Positions 32,391 through 40,862 of a stretch of DNA of 43,233 bases are shown in pieces. Under the pieces are notes generated by a model. The model ran no database searches and had not been told where the DNA came from. It saw nothing but the letters and a program-made list of their open reading frames with translations. Position 1 is the stretch's first letter. Each line of letters opens with the position of its first letter. The stretch comes from Rhizobium chutanense (lineage in GTDB: Bacteria; Pseudomonadota; Alphaproteobacteria; Rhizobiales; Rhizobiaceae). Where the stretch lies: positions 1-43,233 of the forward strand of contig NZ_NWSV01000037.1 of NCBI RefSeq assembly GCF_002531935.1. Direction: 5' to 3'. Made by a program: the position numbers and the translations under genes.

Positions 32391-32405
32391 AGTGCGGAAC
32401 GCACT
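32391..32405. promoter_or_regulatory. Candidate tra box (TraR operator)
   Basis: The 15-bp dyad AGTGCG-GAA-CGCACT lies 57 bases upstream of traC and about 180 bases upstream of traA. Classical tra boxes are about 18-bp dyads built around GTGC...GCAC, and in Ti-type plasmids TraR with its autoinducer activates both operons from this intergenic region. The position and half-sites fit; the centre differs from the classical box. Confidence 0.6.
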
Positions 32406-32475
32406 ACTGTGAATCCTACAATCGCCAGCGGCGATGCTTTGGTGGATGATCCCGGCCGTTCCGAAGGAGCGGCTT

Positions 32476-32513
32476 CCAAGGGCGCAATTATACGTCGCTG
32501 ACGCGACGCCCTT
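32476..32513. other. oriT: Origin of transfer (oriT), MOB-Q type nic region
   Basis: The minus strand reads a perfect hairpin CGTCGC-GTCA-GCGACG (32508-32493), then TATAATTGCG and CCCTTGG. RSF1010 and Ti oriTs have the same order: hairpin, about 10 bases ending GTGCG or TGCG, nick, CCCT. I therefore place the nick on the minus strand between 32483 and 32482. The 5' end carrying TraA then faces left, so traC-traD-traG and the block at 10-29 kb enter the recipient first. The + strand also shows AAGGGCG / CGCCCTT (32478-32484 / 32507-32513) enclosing the site. Confidence 0.85.
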
Positions 32514-32586
32514 GCTGAGACCTGGTCAGGCCTCCCGCTCCCGACGGACCCATTGATTTCGTTCGCAACCGGGAAAGAATTCCGCC

Positions 32587-35500
32587 GTGGCCGTCCCCCA
32601 TTTCTCCGTCAGCGTCGTCGCCCGCGGCTCCGGCCGCAGCGCCGTGCTGTCGGCGGCCTACCGGCACTGCGCCAAGATGGAGTTCGAGCGGGAAGCCCGG
32701 ACGATCGACTACACCCGCAAGCAGGGGCTGCTGCACGAAGAGTTCGTGGTTCCGGTAGACTCTCCCGAATGGCTGCGCGGGATGATTGCCGATCGCTCGG
32801 TCGCGGGAGCATCCGAAGCCTTCTGGAACAAGGTCGAGGCATTCGAGAAGCGATCCGATGCCCAACTCGCAAAGGATGTCACCATTGCCCTGCCGCTCGA
32901 GTTGACGGCGGAGCAGAATATCGCGCTCATGCGCGACTTTGTGGAGGGGCATATCACGGCGAAGGGCATGGTCGCCGACTGGGTCTATCACGATGCGCCA
33001 GGCAACCCGCATGTCCATCTTATGACCACATTGCGGCCACTCACCGAAGATGGGTTCGGTTCGAAGAAGGTCGCAGTAACAGGCCCGGACGGCAAGCCGA
33101 TGCGCAATGATGCCGGCAAGATCGTCTATGATCTATGGGCCGGCAGCACTGAGGATTTCAACGCGTTTCGCGATGGGTGGTTTGCCTGCCAGAACAGACA
33201 TCTGGCGCTTGCCGGCCTTGATATCCGCATTGATGGCCGCTCCTTCGAAAAGCAGGGCATCGACCTCGAGCCAACCATTCACCTTGGCGTCGGCACCAAA
33301 GCCATCGAGCGCAAGGCCGAGCAGACCGATCAGAGGCAGGAGACCTCGGCTCCCAAACTTGAACGCATCGAACTTCAGGAGGCCCGCCGCAGTGAGAATG
33401 CGCGGCGCATCCAGCGCCGTCCCGAGATCGTACTTGAGCTGATCACCCGGGAGAAGAGCGTCTTCGACGAGCGCGATGTAGCGAAGGTCCTGTACCGCTA
33501 CATCGACGATGCCGGTCTCTTCCAAAGTCTGATGGTGAGGATCCTGCAGAGCCCGGAAGCGCTGCGCCTGGAGCGCGAGCGGATCAACTTTGCGACAGGT
33601 ATTCGGACACCCGCGAAGTACACGACCCGGGAGATGATCCGCCTGGAAGCCGAGATGGCCAACCGCGCGATGTGGCTTTCCGCTCGTGGCTCCCATGGCG
33701 TCCGACCGGCGGTGCTGGAGGCGACCTTTGCGCGCCATGCCCGTCTGTCGGATGAACAGCAGGTGGCCATCGAGCATGTCGCCGGCCGTGAGCGGATTAC
33801 CGCTGTCGTCGGCCGCGCCGGCGCCGGCAAGACGACGATGATGAAGGCTGCGCGCGAAGCATGGGAAGCGGCAGGCTATCGTGTGGTCGGCGGCGCATTG
33901 GCGGGCAAAGCGGCCGAGGGATTGGAGAAGGAAGCGGGCATCCAATCGCGGACGCTGTCGTCGTGGGAGCTACGCTGGAACCAGGGCCGCAATCAGCTCG
34001 ATGACAAGACTGTCTTCGTGCTGGACGAAGCCGGCATGGTGTCGTCACGGCAGATGGCGCTGTTGGTCGAAGCCGTGACCAAGGCCGGCGCCAAGCTCGT
34101 CCTTGTCGGCGATCCGGAACAGCTTCAACCGATCGAAGCAGGCGCCGCCTTCCGAACCATTGCCGATCGCATCGGCTATGCCGAACTCGAGACAATTTAT
34201 CGCCAGCGTCAGCAATGGATGCGCGATGCCTCGCTCGATCTGGCTCGTGGCAATGTTCGCAAGGCTGTCGATGCCTACACCGCTCATGGTCGAATGATTG
34301 GTTTGAGACTGAAGGACGAGGCGGTCGAAAACCTTATCGCAGCTTGGGATCACGACTACGACCCTTCGAAGAGTAGCCTGATCCTCGCACACCTCCGCCG
34401 TGATGTGCGAATGCTCAACGAGATGGCGCGTGCCAAGCTGGTCGAACGCGGCGTCATCGCAGACGGGTTTGCGTTCAAGACAGAGGACGGAACACGCATG
34501 TTCGCGAACGGCGACCAGATCGTGTTCCTCAAGAACGAGGGTAGCCTTGGCGTCAAGAACGGCATGCTGGCCAAGGTCATCGAGGCAACACCTGGGCGGA
34601 TCGTTGCCGTGGTGGGTGACGGCGAGCACCGCCGCCAGGTCACGATCGAGCAGCGCTTCTACAACAATCTCGATCACGGCTATGCGACGACGATCCACAA
34701 GAGCCAGGGCGCGACAGTCGACCGGGTAAAGGTGCTTGCTTCCCTCTCGTTGGACCGGCATCTGACCTATGTGGCGATGACCCGCCATCGTGAAGATCTC
34801 GTCGTCTACTACGGCAGTCGCTCCTTCGCGAAATCCGGCGGCCTCATTCCGATCCTGTCGCGCCGAAACGCCAAGGAGACGACCCTCGATTACGAGAAGG
34901 CGTCGTTCTACGGCCAAGCGTTGCGCTTCGCCGAGACGCGCGGTCTGCACCTCATGAATGTCGCCCGGACGGTCGCTCGCGATCACCTCGAATGGACCAT
35001 CCGGCAGAAACAGAAGCTGGTCGACCTCGGCGCCCGTCTCGCCGCTATTGCTACGCAACTTGGCTTCGTCGGCAGCTTCAAAAACTCCCCAACCCAGAAT
35101 CCGATCAAGGAGGCCAAGCCCATGGTATCAGGCATCACCACCTTCCCGAAATCGTTCGAGCAGGCTGTCGAGGACAAGCTCGCCGCCGACCCCGGACTCA
35201 AGAAACAATGGGAGGACGTCTCGACCCGCTTCCATCTCGTTTACGCGCAGCCGGAAGCCGCCTTCAAGGCAGTCAATGTCGATGCCATGCTCAAGGACGG
35301 GGCTATCGCGCAATCCACTCTCGCGAGAATTGCCAGCGAGCCTGAAAGCTTCGGCGCGCTCAAGGGCAAGACCAGTCTTCTTGCCAGCCGTGCCGACAGG
35401 CAGGACCGGGAAAAAGCCATCGCCAATGTGCCGGCGCTCGCCCGGAACCTTGACCGCTATCTTCGTGAGCGGGCCGGGGCCGAATTGAAACATGAAATGG

Positions 35501-35913
35501 AGGAGCGCGCGGTCCGGCTAAAGGTTTCGGTCGACATCCCTGCGCTCTCTCCAGCGGCCAAGCAGACGCTCGAACGCGTCCGCGATGCCATCGATCGCAA
35601 CGATCTCCCGGCCGGCCTCGAATATGCGCTGGCCGACAAGATGGTGAAGGCCGAACTCGAAGGTTTCGCCAAGGCCGTGTCCGAGCGCTTCGGCGAACGA
35701 ACCTTCTTGCCACTGGCTGCGAAAGACACTGATGGCAAGACCTTCGAGACCGTCACAGCGGGCATGACGGCTGGCCAGAAGGCTGAGGTCCAGTCTGCGT
35801 GGAATTCCATGCGGACAATCCAGCAACTCGCCGCTCATGAACGAACGACTGAAGCGCTTAAGCAGGCTGAGACACTGCGCCAGACGAAGAGCCAAGGGCT
35901 CTCGCTGAAATGA
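32587..35913 (+). CDS. traA: TraA relaxase-helicase
   Basis: An 1108-residue Ti-type TraA. The N-terminal MOB-Q relaxase starts AVPHFSVSVVARGSGRSAVL and has the nicking tyrosine Y25 in SAAYRH and the metal-binding H142 and H144 in NPHVHLM. The middle is a RecD/TraI-type helicase: Walker A GRAGAGKTT at 409-417, VLDEAGMV, VGDPEQLQPIEAG, and YATTIHKSQGATVDRV near its end. The long helical C-terminus is normal for TraA. It nicks oriT, stays bound to the 5' end and unwinds the strand. Start is GTG 32587, as is usual for this gene. First gene of traAFBH. Confidence 0.96.
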   Translation: MAVPHFSVSVVARGSGRSAVLSAAYRHCAKMEFEREARTIDYTRKQGLLHEEFVVPVDSPEWLRGMIADRSVAGASEAFWNKVEAFEKRSDAQLAKDVTIALPLELTAEQNIALMRDFVEGHITAKGMVADWVYHDAPGNPHVHLMTTLRPLTEDGFGSKKVAVTGPDGKPMRNDAGKIVYDLWAGSTEDFNAFRDGWFACQNRHLALAGLDIRIDGRSFEKQGIDLEPTIHLGVGTKAIERKAEQTDQRQETSAPKLERIELQEARRSENARRIQRRPEIVLELITREKSVFDERDVAKVLYRYIDDAGLFQSLMVRILQSPEALRLERERINFATGIRTPAKYTTREMIRLEAEMANRAMWLSARGSHGVRPAVLEATFARHARLSDEQQVAIEHVAGRERITAVVGRAGAGKTTMMKAAREAWEAAGYRVVGGALAGKAAEGLEKEAGIQSRTLSSWELRWNQGRNQLDDKTVFVLDEAGMVSSRQMALLVEAVTKAGAKLVLVGDPEQLQPIEAGAAFRTIADRIGYAELETIYRQRQQWMRDASLDLARGNVRKAVDAYTAHGRMIGLRLKDEAVENLIAAWDHDYDPSKSSLILAHLRRDVRMLNEMARAKLVERGVIADGFAFKTEDGTRMFANGDQIVFLKNEGSLGVKNGMLAKVIEATPGRIVAVVGDGEHRRQVTIEQRFYNNLDHGYATTIHKSQGATVDRVKVLASLSLDRHLTYVAMTRHREDLVVYYGSRSFAKSGGLIPILSRRNAKETTLDYEKASFYGQALRFAETRGLHLMNVARTVARDHLEWTIRQKQKLVDLGARLAAIATQLGFVGSFKNSPTQNPIKEAKPMVSGITTFPKSFEQAVEDKLAADPGLKKQWEDVSTRFHLVYAQPEAAFKAVNVDAMLKDGAIAQSTLARIASEPESFGALKGKTSLLASRADRQDREKAIANVPALARNLDRYLRERAGAELKHEMEERAVRLKVSVDIPALSPAAKQTLERVRDAIDRNDLPAGLEYALADKMVKAELEGFAKAVSERFGERTFLPLAAKDTDGKTFETVTAGMTAGQKAEVQSAWNSMRTIQQLAAHERTTEALKQAETLRQTKSQGLSLK

Positions 35914-36476
35914 CGGCGGGAGCAGGAACGTGCCGGGCGAAGACCGCACAACAACGACGGGCGGCAGGGATCATCTTGGTGGCCGCTTCCGTCGGCATAC
36001 TGGCGATCGGCACGGCCCTCGCCGGCGGTTATCGCATCAATCTGACCCCGAGCGAGCCACTCGGCCTGTGGCGTATCGTTCCGCTCGGTCGCCCTGTTGC
36101 TGGCAATGACCTGGTGTTCATTTGCCCACCGGCAACCGTGGAAATGCGGGAGGCACGAGCGCGTGGCTATCTCCGTTCCGGTTCCTGCCCGGGTGGCGTC
36201 GCGCCGCTGATCAAGACGGTGATCGCAGTCGCAGGACAGCATGTCGAAATCGGCGCTAGCGTGAGCGTGGAGGGGCGAGTGGTTTCCTCTTCCAGTCTCG
36301 CATCACGAGACGGAAGCGATCGGCCGTTGGCGCCGTCTGCGAGTGGAATCGTGCCGCCAGGATATGTCTTTCTGCACTCAGCGTTCCCCGGTTCTTATGA
36401 CTCCCGCTACTTCGGGCCGGTGCCTGCGTCGGGCGTTCTCGGTCTGGCGCAGGAGGTCCTCACCTATGCGCCGTGA
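35910..36476 (+). CDS. traF: TraF, signal-peptidase-like pilin processing protein
   Basis: A 188-residue S26-family protein. One N-terminal membrane helix (about residues 19-40) precedes the catalytic-serine motif LTPSEPLGLWRI; the lysine of the dyad is in LIKTVIAVAGQHV. C-terminal YVFLHSAFPGSYDSRYFGPVP is typical. TraF of RP4 and Ti plasmids matures and cyclises the pilin TrbC. ATG overlaps the traA stop (ATGA), so expression is coupled. Confidence 0.93.
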   Translation: MTAGAGTCRAKTAQQRRAAGIILVAASVGILAIGTALAGGYRINLTPSEPLGLWRIVPLGRPVAGNDLVFICPPATVEMREARARGYLRSGSCPGGVAPLIKTVIAVAGQHVEIGASVSVEGRVVSSSSLASRDGSDRPLAPSASGIVPPGYVFLHSAFPGSYDSRYFGPVPASGVLGLAQEVLTYAP

Positions 36477-37629
36477 GTACATTCGATCGGCGTTACTGAT
36501 ATCCTGTTCGATGGCGATCGGCGTGGTGGGGTGGAGCGGATACGTGACTCTACTGCCCGTCGCGTTGGCGTTTCCTGTTCTTTGGTCGATCGCGCGAACG
36601 AGAATGATTGCGGCGCTCGTGTCGGCCGGATACTTCCTGGCCGCGTCGCGGGGTCTGCCACAGGGCGTTGCTGCCTTCTATTCGTCGGATTTCTGGCCGG
36701 GCTTTTTGTTTTGGCTATGTGCGTCCCTGAGCTTTGTCGCCGTGCATACGGTCCTGTGGACCGGGACCGCCGGCATTCGTTCGTTCCGCTATCTCCTTGC
36801 GGCCGTCATCATGGCCATCCCGCCGTTCGGCATCACGGGATGGGCGCATCCCGTCACGGCCGCGGGGGTACTGTTTCCGGGATGGGGATGGTGGGGACTG
36901 GGGCTTATGACAGTTGGCCTTGCGGGCCTCGTAACCCGCATTTGGCCAGCTGTCGCCATCGCCTTGACTGGCTTTTGGCTGTGGTCCGCCGCAATCTGGA
37001 CCGACCCGAAGCTACCGGAAGCCTGGCACGGCGTCGATCTGGAGTTGGGCGTTTCGCTTGGCCGCGACACCGGTCTTCAACGCCAGCGTGACATGATCGC
37101 AACGGTGCGCCGCGCAGCCGGCAAAGGCGCCCGCTTCGTCGTGTTGCCGGAAAGTGCGCTCGGCTTCTGGACGCCGACCGTGGAGCGTCTATGGACGGGC
37201 GCACTTGCCGATGGCGATGCCACTGTCATCGCCGGCGCCGTCGTAATCGACGCCGACGGCTACGATAATGTCCTCGTTGCGATCGACAGGAATGGCAGCC
37301 GCATCCTCTACAGCGAACGCATGCCGGTTCCCGGCTCGATGTGGCAGCCATGGCGATCCTGGTTTGGGGAGAGCGGCGGCGCCCGGGCGGACTTCTTCGC
37401 GAATCCGATTGCCTCCATCGGCGCCAGCCAGGCCGCACCACTGATCTGCTACGAGCAACTGATCGTTTGGCCGGTCCTGCAGTCGATGCTGCACGATCCG
37501 GACGCCATCCTCGCCATCGGAAACGGGTGGTGGACCGAAGGCACGTCGATCGTCGCCATACAGCGCGCCGCCACCACCGCCTGGGCAAAACTCTTCGCAA
37601 AGCCACTCGTCATTGCCTTCAACACCTGA
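36466..37629 (+). CDS. traB: TraB, nitrilase-fold membrane protein
   Basis: A 387-residue protein with about six N-terminal membrane helices (to about residue 185) and a carbon-nitrogen hydrolase domain: FVVLPESALGFW carries the catalytic Glu and APLICYEQL the Cys; NGWWTEGTS follows. The layout resembles apolipoprotein N-acyltransferase. In Ti plasmids TraB raises transfer efficiency by an unclear route. AGGAGG lies 9 bases before ATG 36466, inside the end of traF, with an 11-base overlap. Confidence 0.93.
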   Translation: MRREYIRSALLISCSMAIGVVGWSGYVTLLPVALAFPVLWSIARTRMIAALVSAGYFLAASRGLPQGVAAFYSSDFWPGFLFWLCASLSFVAVHTVLWTGTAGIRSFRYLLAAVIMAIPPFGITGWAHPVTAAGVLFPGWGWWGLGLMTVGLAGLVTRIWPAVAIALTGFWLWSAAIWTDPKLPEAWHGVDLELGVSLGRDTGLQRQRDMIATVRRAAGKGARFVVLPESALGFWTPTVERLWTGALADGDATVIAGAVVIDADGYDNVLVAIDRNGSRILYSERMPVPGSMWQPWRSWFGESGGARADFFANPIASIGASQAAPLICYEQLIVWPVLQSMLHDPDAILAIGNGWWTEGTSIVAIQRAATTAWAKLFAKPLVIAFNT

Positions 37630-37640
37630 AAGGAGACACT

Positions 37641-38252
37641 ATGCTGGACGCAGCCCTGATCAAAGAATGCGCCGACCCTTCCCTAAAACCCGCGATCGTC
37701 GAGCAGTTCGTGGCATCAGCAGGGTCGACTGATCCCCTCGCCGTCACCGTCAATTCCGGTGGCCGTTTGATCCTCGTGCCAAAAGCTGCGTCGGCTGACG
37801 AGGCGATGGCGATCGTGCGGCAATATGCTGGTCAGGCGGTGGTCCGCGTCGGGCTGACCCAGTTTCCCGCCGGCGTTGGCATCAAGGAAGCGAGTGATCT
37901 CAAACCGGACCTCGTCGATGCCTGCCAGAACCTCCGCAAAGGCACGGCGATGTTCGCCAAGGTGCTCCGGATCGTCGCGAAATGGTACGGGAACCCGACG
38001 AGCAAAGACGTCTTCCCGCAAATATTCGAGGATGCGGTCTACGCCTGGAGGACCGGCGAATTTGAGGGCGTGAGCGTGTTCGAGGCGGAGGATCCGGGAA
38101 CACCGGTTGAAGTACCGCAGCAAACTAGGGAGGAGACCCCCGCCGAGGAGGAGAACGCGGCGAAACTTGGAGAGGGTGAGCCCGAGACGGTGCAGGAGGT
38201 CGGGCGAGCGGGGATACGGATCGACCTGTCCCGCATTGGAGGTCAGCCGTAG
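37641..38252 (+). CDS. traH: Conjugal transfer protein TraH
   Basis: A 203-residue TraH: MLDAALIKECADPSLKPAIVEQFV, then ADEAMAIVRQYAGQAVVRVGLTQFPAGVG and LFAKVLRIVAKWYGNP-like sequence. The function is poorly known; it is exported to, or acts near, the periplasm in Ti-type systems. The C-terminal third is acidic and of low complexity (REETPAEEENAAKLGEGEPE). AAGGAG lies 8 bases before ATG 37641. Last gene of traAFBH. Confidence 0.9.
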   Translation: MLDAALIKECADPSLKPAIVEQFVASAGSTDPLAVTVNSGGRLILVPKAASADEAMAIVRQYAGQAVVRVGLTQFPAGVGIKEASDLKPDLVDACQNLRKGTAMFAKVLRIVAKWYGNPTSKDVFPQIFEDAVYAWRTGEFEGVSVFEAEDPGTPVEVPQQTREETPAEEENAAKLGEGEPETVQEVGRAGIRIDLSRIGGQP

Positions 38253-38298
38253 CGTTGAGTTCGGGCGGCGAGGTGAGGTTTCCAAAGTGCAGCGCATC

Positions 38299-38427
38299 AA
38301 ATTAGTGTATTTCAAGAGCGCGAAATTAGTGTTGGAAAAATGCTTGAAACTAGTGTAGTTCCAACGCGTGAAATTAGTGTCTTTCAAAGGCGCCAAATTA
38401 GTGCGACAACAATGCACGGAAGTAGTG
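38299..38427. repeat. Six direct repeats with exact 24-bp period (iteron-like)
   Basis: The core AAATTAGTG(T) starts at 38299, 38323, 38347 (AAACTAGTG), 38371, 38395 and 38419 (GAAGTAGTG), so five intervals of exactly 24 bp. The remaining 14 bp vary, although TTTCAA followed by a GCGC-like end recurs in units 1 and 4. The array fills most of the 200-base traH-fic gap and ends 15 bases before the fic ribosome site GGAGG (38443-38447). Conserved cores in otherwise variable units are typical of protein-binding iterons. I do not recognise this array as a described element. Confidence 0.9.
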
Positions 38428-38452
38428 GCCCACACGGAAGCCGGAGGCCAAC

Positions 38453-40018
38453 ATGGCGAAGCCCCACGAACTGCTCGCGACATCCCTGGCGGAGCTCAGG
38501 GGGGTGACGCAGAACGGCACCCGGTCGGTGGTGAAATCCGAGGAACTCAGCCGTGTCCACCGGGAACGGCTCCAGGACAATGGCTTCCTTGAGGAAATCA
38601 TGAGGGGCTGGCTGGCGGTGAATTCGCGACCGTCCGCCAATAACAGGATCGATGCCGCCTGGAGCACGGTCTACTGGGAGTTTGTTGCCAGATACCTGGA
38701 TGACCGCTTTGCCGACGAATGGCGGCTCTCCGCGGAGGCATCCGTGGCTTTGTGGTCCGAAAACCATTCCATTCCTGCGCAGGTTATCGTCAGAAGTCCG
38801 AAGGCCAACAATCAGCTTGTGAAGCTGCCGTGCAACACGTCGCTCTATCTGCTGCGCTCCAAGGAAAACGAGCCGGCCGAGACAAGAGAACGACTGAGAT
38901 TGATGCCGATGGAGGAGGCAATCTGCAACCTTTCGCCGGAGACGTGGAAAACGTCGGCGACCGATGTCATCGCCGTCATCGGCTCGATCCGTGGAACAAA
39001 CACGTTGCTGCAATACCTGTTGGACGGCGGCCGGAGCCACGTCGGCGGTCGCATCGCGGGAGCCCTGCGCCACCTGGGAAGAGCGCGCGACGCAGACACG
39101 ATCATGAAGACCCTGGAGTCGGCCGGCTACACCCCGCACGAAGACAACCCGTTCGATCCGACGGTTGACCTGATCACGCTGGATGCTCGACGAGTTCAGG
39201 CGCCGGCGGCCACCCGGATCAAGAACCTCTGGGCGAAAATGGGAAAAGACGCCCTCGATCACATCGGATTCGAGCGGGTACGGATCAACGATCGCGCCGG
39301 ATATATCGCCGACATCGATGAGCGTTATGTGGCTGACGCGCTGAATTCGCTTTCGATCGAGGGATACGAAGTTTCCGAAGAGCTGATTCAGCGGGTGCAG
39401 GATGGCAATTGGGAGCCGGACGCGGACGCCCGGGATCACGAAACGAAGAATGCCCTCGCCGCCAAGGGGTACCGACTGGCCTTCGAGGAAGTTCGCGACG
39501 ATATCAGGAAGATCCTCGATGGAGCGCCTACCGGCGAACTGCTCGAGGCACGGCACCAGGACTGGTTTCGTGCCATGTTCAGCCCCTCGGTGACCGCGGG
39601 CATCATCAAGGCGCATCAACTGGCTGGCTATCGGTCGCACAATGTCTATCTGCGGGGATCTTCGCATGTCCCCTTGCCGCCGCATGCAATCGCCGACGCC
39701 ATGGATGCGCTATTCGAGAGCATTTCCGAGGAATCCGATCCGCGCGTGAAAGCAATCCTCGCGCCGTTTCTCTTCACCTACATCCATCCATTCCCGGACG
39801 GAAACGGACGCACGGCGCGCTTTATTATGAACGCGCTTCTTGCCGAGAGCGGAGCTCCGTGGACCGTCATTCCTGTCGCGCGCCGCGACGAGTACATGAA
39901 CGCCCTCGAGCAGGCGAGCCAGCACGAGAACATCGTACCCCTCACGAACTTTGTGTCCGAGCTCGTCAAGGCCCCACCGCCATCCACGGAAGTTGGGGTC
40001 GCGGGGAAAGGCAACTAG
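38453..40018 (+). CDS. Fic-domain protein with AbiEi-like N-terminal region
   Basis: A 521-residue protein. The C-terminal Fic domain has the full active motif HPFPDGNGR (445-453), so it should transfer AMP or another phosphate-linked group from a nucleotide to a protein. Upstream, SLSIEG (S299, E303, G304) matches the inhibitory helix motif (S/T)xxxE(G/N) of class II Fic proteins, so the protein is probably autoinhibited. The N-terminus (LAELRGVTQNGTRSVVKSEELSRVHRERLQDNGFLEEIMRGW) resembles the winged-helix antitoxin AbiEi and may bind DNA, possibly the repeats just upstream. It lies between traH and traM, where Group I rhizobial plasmids usually have nothing. Targets unknown. Confidence 0.9.
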   Translation: MAKPHELLATSLAELRGVTQNGTRSVVKSEELSRVHRERLQDNGFLEEIMRGWLAVNSRPSANNRIDAAWSTVYWEFVARYLDDRFADEWRLSAEASVALWSENHSIPAQVIVRSPKANNQLVKLPCNTSLYLLRSKENEPAETRERLRLMPMEEAICNLSPETWKTSATDVIAVIGSIRGTNTLLQYLLDGGRSHVGGRIAGALRHLGRARDADTIMKTLESAGYTPHEDNPFDPTVDLITLDARRVQAPAATRIKNLWAKMGKDALDHIGFERVRINDRAGYIADIDERYVADALNSLSIEGYEVSEELIQRVQDGNWEPDADARDHETKNALAAKGYRLAFEEVRDDIRKILDGAPTGELLEARHQDWFRAMFSPSVTAGIIKAHQLAGYRSHNVYLRGSSHVPLPPHAIADAMDALFESISEESDPRVKAILAPFLFTYIHPFPDGNGRTARFIMNALLAESGAPWTVIPVARRDEYMNALEQASQHENIVPLTNFVSELVKAPPPSTEVGVAGKGN

Positions 40019-40112
40019 AGAGGGCCCGTTCGGCTCATACCCGCCTGCTCCTTGCCAGTAGCCTCAAGGCCAGCCATAGCCTCTGGAGAGGGGAGCCCAC
40101 GCTCGCGGTATT

Positions 40113-40319
40113 TCATCTCGTCACGAGCTCGGCAGGTTCGACATCCAGTGCTTCTGCGATTTGCCCAAGGACGGTGACGGTCGCGGACATTTCGGCACGC
40201 TCAATTGCTCCGACATGGCGGACGCTGAGGCCCGTACGATGGGCCACTTCCTCCTGCGTCAATTGTTTGCCATGACGGATTCGACGCATATTGATCGCCA
40301 TGACCTCCTTGAGATCCAT
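40113..40319 (-). CDS. XRE-family HTH regulator
   Basis: A 68-residue Cro/C1-type HTH protein: NMRRIRHGKQLTQEEVAHRTGLSVRHVGAIERAEMSATVTVLGQIAEALDVEPAELV. It is only the DNA-binding domain. The start is placed at ATG 40319 because two tandem palindromes upstream (40341-40369) look like its own operators and would lie inside the gene if ATG 40379 were used; ATG 40301 with an adjacent AAGGAGG is also possible. It is convergent with fic and may control it or itself. Confidence 0.82.
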   Translation of the reverse strand: MDLKEVMAINMRRIRHGKQLTQEEVAHRTGLSVRHVGAIERAEMSATVTVLGQIAEALDVEPAELVTR

Positions 40320-40340
40320 GACGCGAGCGGAACCTGAATC

Positions 40341-40369
40341 GGAATTATTGTTCCAGGAACTATAGTTCC
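40341..40369. promoter_or_regulatory. Tandem GGAA-N6-TTCC operators
   Basis: The perfect 14-bp palindrome GGAACTATAGTTCC (40356-40369) and the related GGAATTATTGTTCC (40341-40354) lie 15 bp apart, 21-50 bases upstream of the XRE gene. This is the usual size and place for autoregulatory sites of small XRE repressors. Confidence 0.7.
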
Positions 40370-40535
40370 GATTCGTCACGGCGCATGATATTGCTCGTCC
40401 AGGCCGTCACAAGTTAGCTTGGGATATTGGGCTCATGAACTTCTGAAAGACAGGCCGTGCAGTTATGGCCTATGCGGTCTAGTGCTCACAGGATTTTGCT
40501 TTCGAGCGGCAAATGAAGAAATTAAGGGGAAGCGG

Positions 40536-40859
40536 ATGAAGGACGTGAACTCGTCCGAGACGAACGACGAAGCAAAACCGATGGGATCCTGCTTCCGTTC
40601 GATGGACAAGTCGGAACTGGAGGCCCTTGCGATATCCGGGATCCGAGAGCACCGCCGGCTCATTGTCGCCGACGAAGCTGTTTACGAGGAATGGACGCGC
40701 GCTTCTGCCGATCCATCAGTTTCGAGCGCCGTGCTGGAAACCTTGCAGCAAGAATACGCCGCACGCCAAAAGAAATCCGAATCCCAGCAGGAAGAGCTTT
40801 CGCAGATCATCGATGCGCTCGGCTACATCCCCGAGGTTCCGCTCGACGGCGAGGAGTGA
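40536..40859 (+). CDS. traM: TraM, antiactivator of TraR
   Basis: A 107-residue protein. SELEALAISGIREHRRLIVADEAVYEEW aligns by eye with the Ti TraM core (DLETITIDAIRTHRRLVEKADELF), and the C-terminal IIDALGYIPEV matches its ISILGFIPKV ending. TraM binds TraR and keeps transfer off until enough signal accumulates. ATG 40536 follows AAGGGGAAG. It converges with traR, ending 3 bases from it, the arrangement expected for this pair on rhizobial plasmids. Confidence 0.85.
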   Translation: MKDVNSSETNDEAKPMGSCFRSMDKSELEALAISGIREHRRLIVADEAVYEEWTRASADPSVSSAVLETLQQEYAARQKKSESQQEELSQIIDALGYIPEVPLDGEE

Positions 40860-40862
40860 CGC

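Noticed and set aside
38299..38427. Repeats read as a CRISPR array
   Set aside because: The conserved core is only 9-10 bases, the variable part 14 bases, and no cas genes are present.
38299..38427. Repeats read as an octapeptide-repeat protein on the minus strand
   Set aside because: A 24-bp period keeps any frame open for repeats, but the frame has no start signal and the conservation is confined to the DNA core.
40320..40379. Longer start for the XRE regulator
   Set aside because: The extra 20 residues would be encoded by the two palindromic operators, which are better read as promoter DNA.
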